Below, in pieces: positions 33,957 to 38,732 of a DNA stretch of 38,732 nt. The DNA is from JALZOC01 sp038320555. Lineage in GTDB: Bacteria; Acidobacteriota; Vicinamibacteria; Vicinamibacterales; 2-12-FULL-66-21. The stretch spans positions 1 through 38,732 of the forward strand of contig JBBQEJ010000034.1 of the NCBI GenBank assembly GCA_038320555.1. Direction: 5' to 3'. Positions within the stretch are counted from its first letter, which is position 1; every line of letters begins with the position of its first letter. The notes beneath the pieces are model-generated. The model was not told the origin of the DNA. It saw only the letters and a program-made list of their open reading frames with translations, and did no database searches. The translations under genes were made by a program, and so were the position numbers.

Positions 33957-33987
33957 TTGACTGAATACGCATATATCTGGTTATAAT
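33957..33987 (+). promoter_or_regulatory. Consensus-like promoter for a leaderless padR mRNA
   Basis: TTGACT (33957-33962) and a perfect TATAAT (33982-33987) are separated by 19 nt. The predicted start of transcription coincides with ATG 33995, and no ribosome site is present, so the message should be leaderless. The spacer is AT-rich (ATACGCATATATC), unlike its surroundings, and could hold a PadR operator. Confidence 0.6.
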
Positions 33988-33994
33988 TCCGACC

Positions 33995-34360
33995 ATGAGG
34001 CGAAAGCCCGGCGCCCTGGTCCCGCTCGAAGCATCGATCCTTGCGGCTGCAGTCGAACTTCATAACGCTCGCGTTCATGAATTCCATGGGTATCAGCTCG
34101 CCAAGCATGTCGCTGCCGTCTCGGACCGTCGGCTCCTCACTGCTTATGGGACCTTATACCGTGCGCTGGCGCGGCTCGAGCAAATGGGCCTGCTCCAGAG
34201 CCACTGGGAAGATCCGCAACTCGCGGCCAACGAGAACAGGCCTGGCCGGCGGTTGTATGCGCTCACCGGTGAGGGTATGGCGTCCGCGCACGCGAACCGT
34301 CAGGTTGGCGCGAGCGCCAAGCCGTCAAAGCGGCGTCGCCGAAGAGTGGCGCCAGCATGA
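33995..34360 (+). CDS. PadR-family transcriptional regulator
   Basis: The protein has 121 residues. The winged helix runs from about 10 to 95: LEASILAAAVELHNARVHEFHGYQLAKHV, then LTAYGTLYRALARLEQMGLLQSHWEDP, the typical PadR recognition helix and wing (YGTLYRAL.RLE..GLL), and RPGRRLYALTGEGM. The C-terminal tail is short and basic (SKRRRRRVAPA) and lacks the long dimer helices of large PadRs, so it belongs to the short group. The gene overlaps the next by 4 nt (ATGA), a common layout in which the PadR controls a linked membrane gene. The leaderless promoter at 33957 implies autoregulation. Confidence 0.88.
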   Translation: MRRKPGALVPLEASILAAAVELHNARVHEFHGYQLAKHVAAVSDRRLLTAYGTLYRALARLEQMGLLQSHWEDPQLAANENRPGRRLYALTGEGMASAHANRQVGASAKPSKRRRRRVAPA

Positions 34361-34821
34361 GCGCGCTGTTGCGCCTCTCGGTCGCGGTAGTCCGCATGTG
34401 GACACGTGTGTACACGTGGCGCATGCCCCGATCGGTCCGCGAAGCGCGCCGCGCCGAGATCGAATCCGACCTGTGGGAATGCCAGGCCGACGAAGCCGCC
34501 GGTTCTGCGCTCCCGATGCAGATCATGGGACGGCTTGCGCTGGGGGTCTTCGAAGACGTGCGCTGGAGGGTTGAACAAGGGAGCAGAGGTTCGCACGTGG
34601 CACGACGCACAATCGCGTTCAGTGTTGGCACTGCCGCCGTGCTGGCGTGCTTATGGGCTGGTCTGGCATTGAGTTCGGCGGAACCGCCGCAGCTGCCAGC
34701 GGCTCCCGACGTTCGGTTGCAACGCACACCGTACCCACCGCCGCCGCCACCGCCTCCTCCTCCCTGCAATCCACCTGGCATCGGGCGTGAGCCCTTCTCA
34801 CCGTGCACGCCCAACCAATGA
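34357..34821 (+). CDS. PadR-coupled membrane protein with polyproline tail
   Basis: Translationally coupled to padR (ATGA). The 154 residues start with a helical segment MSALLRLSVAVVRMWTRVYTWRMP, then SVREARRAEIESDLWECQADEAA, a pattern I know from the cytoplasmic prefix of PadR-linked permease or membrane proteins. One strong membrane helix follows (about 87-106, FSVGTAAVLACLWAGLALSS). After it comes an outer tail with a run of ten prolines and three cysteine-poor segments ending PFSPCTPNQ. It may be a partner or target of the regulator. No enzyme motif is present. The polyproline run could stall ribosomes and need EF-P. Confidence 0.75.
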   Translation: MSALLRLSVAVVRMWTRVYTWRMPRSVREARRAEIESDLWECQADEAAGSALPMQIMGRLALGVFEDVRWRVEQGSRGSHVARRTIAFSVGTAAVLACLWAGLALSSAEPPQLPAAPDVRLQRTPYPPPPPPPPPPCNPPGIGREPFSPCTPNQ

Positions 34822-34904
34822 ACATTCTGGTGGGTGCCTCCGCGATCGCGGTCGTGTTGCTCCCGGTGAATACTGCCGACTGAGCGGGCGGGCGAACAGA
34901 GGGA

Positions 34905-35756
34905 CTACGATCTCGGAGGCAGGTCGTACAGCACTGCGACTTCACCTTTCAGTGCGATCCGTTCAGCGAAATGTTTGACGATGAGCTCCCGGCGCGCCTC
35001 CAGCGCGTCAAGCTGCTCCGGGCCGAGATACTTCTCCAGCTTCTGCTTCATGACCTCTCTCGTCACCTCCCGCAACTTGCTCAACATCGCGCGGTCGCAC
35101 TGGACGAGGCTCTCTGGGTTTTCGAGTTGTCTGCTGGTCCCGAAGGCACGAGTGTGATCCACCAGCCAGATTCTCCACTGCTTCGTGATCAGCAGGTTGT
35201 CCCACATGGTAGCCAGATAGAACGCTGGACTGACGTTCCGGTAGGCATTGGCGATGAATTCGTCGAAGACACGCACCGTCTGCATCTGCTTCTTCCAGCG
35301 GTCCGGATCGGGCGGCTCGGTTTTCTGCCCTCGCCGGCTCTGCTCGTTCATGAGGACGTCGTCCACCCACCATGTGAAGGCAGCAGGCTGCTCTTTGATC
35401 GTGCGCTCGACTGACGGCGCCACGAAGTTGAGGTCAAGGGCCTTGTCCAGTTCATACGCGGCCACATTGAATCTGTAATTTCGCTGGGACGCGTCAGGCG
35501 AGGTTGATGCCTCGATGGCGGCGTCGTGCCTATTCTTCCCGTCATCGAGGGTGACCCGCCAGAACTTGCTCCCGGTGGACGTGTCGCCCTCATCGACAAC
35601 GCTGGCTTTTAGTAGGAACTCTTCTTGCTCAGTGCGGGTCATCGGCAACGAAGGAGCACCAGGCTGCTCCTGGGTTCTCACCGCCGACGGCACCAGCACG
35701 ATGACAAGCGAAACCAGGCGCGTCAGCCATCGTGAGCCGCGGACAAGCAGCGTCAC
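34905..35756 (-). CDS. Secreted protein with atypical kinase-like fold motifs
   Basis: A 283-residue protein with a signal peptide (about 1-28). The middle carries motifs resembling HipA/FAM20/PI-kinase-like enzymes: RNYRFNVAAYELDKALDLNFVAPSVER (N-lobe helix and hinge), ATMWDNLLITKQWRIWLVDHTRAF with Asn187 and Asp200 at the positions of catalytic-loop Asn and metal-binding Asp, and FDEFIANAYRN. No clear Gly-rich loop is visible, and a Lys is hard to assign. This could be an exported kinase or a degenerate relative that binds nucleotides or another ligand. It overlaps the upstream gene by 4 nt. Confidence 0.6.
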   Translation of the reverse strand: MTLLVRGSRWLTRLVSLVIVLVPSAVRTQEQPGAPSLPMTRTEQEEFLLKASVVDEGDTSTGSKFWRVTLDDGKNRHDAAIEASTSPDASQRNYRFNVAAYELDKALDLNFVAPSVERTIKEQPAAFTWWVDDVLMNEQSRRGQKTEPPDPDRWKKQMQTVRVFDEFIANAYRNVSPAFYLATMWDNLLITKQWRIWLVDHTRAFGTSRQLENPESLVQCDRAMLSKLREVTREVMKQKLEKYLGPEQLDALEARRELIVKHFAERIALKGEVAVLYDLPPRS

Positions 35757-36172
35757 TTTCTGGTCACGCTCCAGCCACCTGCGGCGACCTCGTTACCGTT
35801 GGCCTTTTCACGAAGCGACCAGGTGCCCTTCGCGGTGTTGCCATCGAAAGAGGCTTCGAGGAGCACCTCAGCCGCCTCATCCGGTGTGAAATCGTACTTC
35901 GCGCTCATCTTCTTGCCTTCGAACGACAGCGCTTTCAACGTCGCCTTGTACGTTGGCTCGCCGGTGATCGAGACTCTTCCACCAACTGCGCCGTCCTTCC
36001 CTTTTTCGAGCGTGAGCTCGAAGCCGCCGCCCGAGCCCGCTCCGTCCCAGGTGCCAGTCCACGTGCCCACGAACGGCTCCCCGGCCGACGACCCCTCGGA
36101 GCCTCTTTGCGCGGCGGAACACATCGTGCCGAGGATGAACACCCACAACCACACGCAACATCTGTTTCGCAC
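35753..36172 (-). CDS. Small exported beta-rich protein
   Basis: This 139-residue protein has a signal peptide (about 1-21, CCVWLWVFILGTMCSAAQ), possibly with a lipobox-like Cys18. The mature part has alternating short strands: FVGTWTGTWDGAGSGGGFELTLEKG, VGGRVSITGEPTYKATLKALSFEGKKMSAKYDF in pieces, VLLEASFDGNTAKGTWSL and GGWSVTRK. The GTW...G...F/L repeats suggest a small beta barrel, as in lipocalin-like or DUF-type secreted proteins. It lies upstream of the kinase-like gene and overlaps it by 4 nt (ATGA), so the two products probably act together outside the cytoplasm. Function is unknown. Confidence 0.75.
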   Translation of the reverse strand: MRNRCCVWLWVFILGTMCSAAQRGSEGSSAGEPFVGTWTGTWDGAGSGGGFELTLEKGKDGAVGGRVSITGEPTYKATLKALSFEGKKMSAKYDFTPDEAAEVLLEASFDGNTAKGTWSLREKANGNEVAAGGWSVTRK

Positions 36173-36184
36173 AAGTCCTCCTCC

Positions 36185-36217
36185 GGGGTCAGACGGGGGT
36201 CAGACCAGGGTCAAACC
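36185..36217. repeat. REP-like array, orientation A (GGGGTCAGACC)
   Basis: Three units: GGGGTCAGAC (36185), GGGGTCAGACC (36196) and a diverged GGGTCAAACC (36208). They are the reverse complement of the array at 37116-37148, so the transposase gene sits between inverted arrays. Confidence 0.85.
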
Positions 36218-36372
36218 ACCGTCACGCAATTTGGCGACGAGGCGGCGATGGCTGCGATTCCGACGGGGCCTCGGCATTGTCAAAACTGGGTACTCTTTGC
36301 CGCCGGGACACTTCGCACCCGCCAAATTCGGACCCGATTCGATCTGGCGCGCCTCATGAATTCGCTCCGCGC

Positions 36373-37077
36373 ATGGCGCGTCCAAATCGTATTCAAACTC
36401 CTGGTCTGATCCGTCACGTGATGGCTCGAGGAAACGGCCGCATGCAAATCTTCTTGGACGATGGCGACTACAAACATTTCGTCTACTTACTAGCCGACGT
36501 CATCGAGGAATTCAGCATCGAATGCTGGAACTACTGCCTGATGCCGAATCACTATCATGCGACGGTTCGCCCAACCCAACCGAATCTCTCCGAAGCCATA
36601 CGCCGCTTGAACAGCATATATGCGCAATGGTGGAACAGACGACATGAACGCGTCGGCCATGTCTTTCAGGGCCGTTTCAAAGACCAAGTAGTTCAACGTG
36701 AAGGCTATCTCCCGGCCCTCTGTCGGTACATAGCACTGAACCCGGTACGAGCGAACTTGACGACACGGCCTGAGGATTGGGCCTGGAGCAGTTATGCCGC
36801 GACCGTCGGGCGGTGCCCATCCCCGCCGTTCCTCGCTGCATCCTCTGTACTGAAACAGTTCGGAGAAGGCCAGGAGCGGATCCTCCAAGCGCAATTCGTG
36901 GCCTACGTTTTGTCCGACGAAGAACGCGACTGTACGGGCGATCGCATTCGGTCCAACGAACGCGTCCTAGGAAATGGCGCGTTCAAAAGAATTGTTCAGG
37001 CGGACCTTCCTGGAATCCCAGACGTGGCTGAAACCGCAGCCATGAGCCTTCCCGCCGAGGACGCGGCGATCACCTGA
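36373..37077 (+). CDS. REP-associated tyrosine transposase (RAYT, Y1 transposase IS200-like)
   Basis: From ATG 36373 the protein has 234 residues. The Y1_Tnp domain runs about 5-130: RIQTPGLIRHVMARGNGRMQIF, the HUH motif MPNHYHATV (His60, His62), RRLNSIYAQWWNRRHERVGHVFQGRFK, and Tyr119 in CRYIALNPVRANL, the catalytic tyrosine. The C-terminal 100 residues are helical and include an SDEERDC-type segment. RAYT proteins nick single-stranded hairpins of REP repeats and are usually stationary. Inverted 11-bp arrays on both sides (36185 and 37116) are probably its substrate. A longer open frame upstream has no ribosome site and is not used. Confidence 0.92.
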   Translation: MARPNRIQTPGLIRHVMARGNGRMQIFLDDGDYKHFVYLLADVIEEFSIECWNYCLMPNHYHATVRPTQPNLSEAIRRLNSIYAQWWNRRHERVGHVFQGRFKDQVVQREGYLPALCRYIALNPVRANLTTRPEDWAWSSYAATVGRCPSPPFLAASSVLKQFGEGQERILQAQFVAYVLSDEERDCTGDRIRSNERVLGNGAFKRIVQADLPGIPDVAETAAMSLPAEDAAIT

Positions 37078-37115
37078 TCGGCCGTGTGAAAAATGGCGCA
37101 GCCCCGCAATCGATG

Positions 37116-37148
37116 GGTCTGACCCCGGTCTGACCCCGGTCTGACCCC
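37116..37148. repeat. REP-like array, orientation B (GGTCTGACCCC x3)
   Basis: Three perfect head-to-tail copies of the 11-mer GGTCTGACCCC, at 37116, 37127 and 37138, followed by a partial GGTC and directly by the DUF1761 stop codon at 37151. With the array at 36185, it brackets the RAYT gene. Confidence 0.92.
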
Positions 37149-37150
37149 GG

Positions 37151-37558
37151 TCACTGCCAGCTGCCAAGAATGGCGCCCATGACGGTCATGTACACCAACT
37201 GGTACCCCGCGTCGATCAGAAACGCGGCTGCGGGCTTATCCGAATACAGGTTGGCCGTAAACCCGATCGGAAGCGCGAAGCCGAGCCACGCGTGAAATCC
37301 CCAACCCGCGCCGTCCGCGATTGAATCGGCCCCAATGTGTCGGAGCAGGAGTCCCAATACTGAGGCCATCACCAGGAACGCCACAAAGGAGCCGGCGTAA
37401 GCGCGTCCGGCGTTGGCTTGCATGGCAGCCAATTTCTCCGGCGTATACCCGTTGGCGCGTACCCAGGCTTTGGCGAAGAGGACGGGCGAATACCAGAGCG
37501 CGCCGATCAGGAAGGCGGCGAGGGCGGCAACGAGAATGGGAAGCGCATGAGCGATCAT
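37151..37558 (-). CDS. DUF1761 membrane protein
   Basis: ATG 37558 has GGAG 7 nt upstream; the GTG one codon earlier is less likely. The 135 residues hold four hydrophobic helices: ALPILVAALAAFLIGALWYSPVLF, AYAGSFVAFLVMASVLGLLLRH, WGFHAWLGFALPIGFTANLY and FLIDAGYQLVYMTVMGAILGSW. GALWYSPVLFAKAW followed by GYTPEKL is the DUF1761 signature. Its role is unknown. The stop codon is next to the REP-like array at 37116-37148, so the array has landed at or in the 3-prime flank. Confidence 0.9.
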   Translation of the reverse strand: MIAHALPILVAALAAFLIGALWYSPVLFAKAWVRANGYTPEKLAAMQANAGRAYAGSFVAFLVMASVLGLLLRHIGADSIADGAGWGFHAWLGFALPIGFTANLYSDKPAAAFLIDAGYQLVYMTVMGAILGSWQ

Positions 37559-37620
37559 CACAGGTCTCCGAGGGGAACTACGTGATCAACGTCGTCGGGG
37601 CCGTTCGCGTCTTGCGGAGA

Positions 37621-38457
37621 CTACCACGGGATGATCTCGCCTCTGCTGATCGCCGCAGTCCTGGACATGCAAACGAGGAAATACACCGCCGGAATCCACA
37701 GGAACAAAACAGTGAGCCACGCCACGAGCGAAGGGCTCAGCGCAAAAACGTTCGTCGCGCCAGGAACCGCCGACGGGACGACATCCTTGGTGTTATTGAC
37801 CGCGGCGTGAAGCAGCATGACGAGCAGCAGACTCCCTTCGGTGCGCCAATACAGCCATGCGACCGCAACGGACAGCGCCGTCACCTGCAGCAGGTAGACC
37901 GGAAATGATTGTCCAAACGTGGTGGTTTCTGGAACGAAGAACAGTGGCAGGTGCCAGAGGGCCCAGATGATTCCCAGAATGACGCTGGCGGGTGCGAGGC
38001 CAAAGCGTGCTGACAGGCGAGGAAGGGCGTAGCCCCGCCATCCGATTTCCTCGCCCGCATGCACCCACGTGGAGACCACAATGGCGGCCATCATGAGGTA
38101 CCACGGTTCCTCACCCACACGCGGCCACTGGCCGGTCGCGATCCGATGCACGAGGGCGACCAAGAGCTTGATCGACGGGAAGTAGCCTGCAGCGAACAGG
38201 TACCATCGGGCGCCGACGTCCCACTGGAACACTCGGCGGACCAGCGCACGCGTTGCCCCGCGTCCTTCGGCTCGCTCCGTCAGTGCGAGAGCAATCAGAC
38301 CCGGTGCCAATGTGCCAAGGAGCAACAACGCGCCGGCAAGGGCCGCGAGCGCCGGAGTCGCCTGCGCGGTCGATCGAGAGATCGTACCGGCCGCCGTCCA
38401 GCAAATCCACGTGCCGGCATAGGTGAGCGAGAAAGACGTCGGAAGAGGACGCGTCAT
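37621..38457 (-). CDS. CPBP-family intramembrane metalloprotease
   Basis: From ATG 38457 the protein has 278 residues and about eight membrane helices. The CPBP (Abi/CAAX-type) motifs are complete: EEIGWRGYALPRL (Glu136, Glu137, Arg141), IIWALWHLPLFF (His169) and MLLHAAVNN (His217, Asn221). It is likely a metal-dependent protease cutting within the membrane, or a related enzyme. The substrate is unknown. The open frame upstream of the chosen ATG is Arg/Gly/Cys-rich and runs into the next gene. It has no obvious operon partner; DUF1761 begins 62 nt downstream. Confidence 0.92.
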   Translation of the reverse strand: MTRPLPTSFSLTYAGTWICWTAAGTISRSTAQATPALAALAGALLLLGTLAPGLIALALTERAEGRGATRALVRRVFQWDVGARWYLFAAGYFPSIKLLVALVHRIATGQWPRVGEEPWYLMMAAIVVSTWVHAGEEIGWRGYALPRLSARFGLAPASVILGIIWALWHLPLFFVPETTTFGQSFPVYLLQVTALSVAVAWLYWRTEGSLLLVMLLHAAVNNTKDVVPSAVPGATNVFALSPSLVAWLTVLFLWIPAVYFLVCMSRTAAISRGEIIPW

Positions 38458-38507
38458 GATCGCCACAGGGAGCAGCAGGGTGCCATTTGAATCACATGGC
38501 CCGCAAC

Positions 38508-38732
38508 CTACGCAACCTCGTCGAACTCTTCTCTGTACATTGCCACGCCGGACACTCCCGTCATGGCGTGCGCGTCCAGAACGAGGGCCATGAAAGCCGC
38601 ATCCGGTATGCCCTCCCATTGGCTCGCGAGGCTGTGCGCGGAAGCGGGCCCGAATCCGAAGCGCGGGTAGTAGTCCGGATGTCCGACCACGACAACGAAC
38701 GGACAGCCACGCAGACGGAGGATATCCAGGCC
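38508..38732 (-). CDS. GNAT-family N-acetyltransferase (C-terminal part, cut by the window edge)
   Basis: The frame stays open to the window end and stops at TAG 38508-38510, leaving 74 residues. It reads LDILRLRGCPFVVVVGHPDYYPRFGF, then SQWEGIPDAAFMALVLD and MTGVSGVAMYREEF. The VVVVGHPDYYPRFGF segment is the final strand and helix of YhbS-type GNAT acetyltransferases, and the FMALVLD strand follows as expected. The acetyl-CoA loop lies outside the window. The substrate is unknown. Confidence 0.85.
   Translation of the reverse strand, partial: GLDILRLRGCPFVVVVGHPDYYPRFGFGPASAHSLASQWEGIPDAAFMALVLDAHAMTGVSGVAMYREEFDEVA

Noticed and set aside
34739..34766. CCGCCG run as a microsatellite or CRISPR-like repeat
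   Set aside because: It encodes the polyproline tail of the padR-coupled protein in frame.

Overview
This GC-rich window carries about 45 protein-coding genes, no rRNA, tRNA or CRISPR array that I could see, and several families of intergenic repeats. Gene content points to a soil or sediment member of the Acidobacteriota, perhaps Vicinamibacteria-like: a Planctomycete-type dehydrogenase/cytochrome c fusion, a DUF1080 hydrolase, a tannase-family esterase, Tat-exported amidohydrolase and MsrB, an abundance of DinB/SnoaL/cupin proteins, and a RAYT transposase with 11-bp repeats. This placement is inferred from families, not from a marker gene.

Layout. 1-1720: tail of an enterochelin-esterase-like hydrolase, a DUF5946 protein, and an ECF sigma/anti-sigma pair with its own ECF-type promoter. 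1839-7928 (minus): cupin and large secreted hydrolase, an unusual zinc-ribbon SDR, a YbjQ protein, an F420/NADP-reductase-like protein and small proteins, separated by repeats. 8000-11884: divergent pair of a REC-ATPase regulator and a seven-domain hybrid histidine kinase. 11908-13020: a SolA-like amine oxidase. 13105-17100 (minus): zinc-ribbon membrane protein, then a DinB, DUF418, TMEM175, MsrB run. 17358-18124: a phytanoyl-CoA dioxygenase gene broken by a 1-nt frameshift, followed by about 450 nt with no recognisable gene.

20378-28764 (minus) is the most coherent block: tannase/feruloyl esterase, PVC-type dehydrogenase-HEAT-cytochrome c, DUF1080, DUF1345 membrane protein and a large secreted alpha/alpha-barrel-like protein. 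The last three overlap by 4 nt each. It looks like an exported pathway for plant phenolic esters or glycosides, using oxidation followed by cleavage. This is the best candidate in the window for an undescribed system.

28851-38732 is a mosaic: metallo-beta-lactamase protein, SnoaL-like proteins, a VKOR-DsbA fusion, a 165-bp palindromic MITE-like element and a second hairpin-rich repeat island, an amidohydrolase coupled to a Cys-rich protein, a PadR regulator with a promoter that predicts a leaderless mRNA, a secreted kinase-fold protein coupled to a small beta-rich protein, a RAYT transposase flanked by inverted 11-bp arrays, DUF1761, a CPBP protease and a truncated GNAT gene. All functional statements are from motif reading only; no database search was run.
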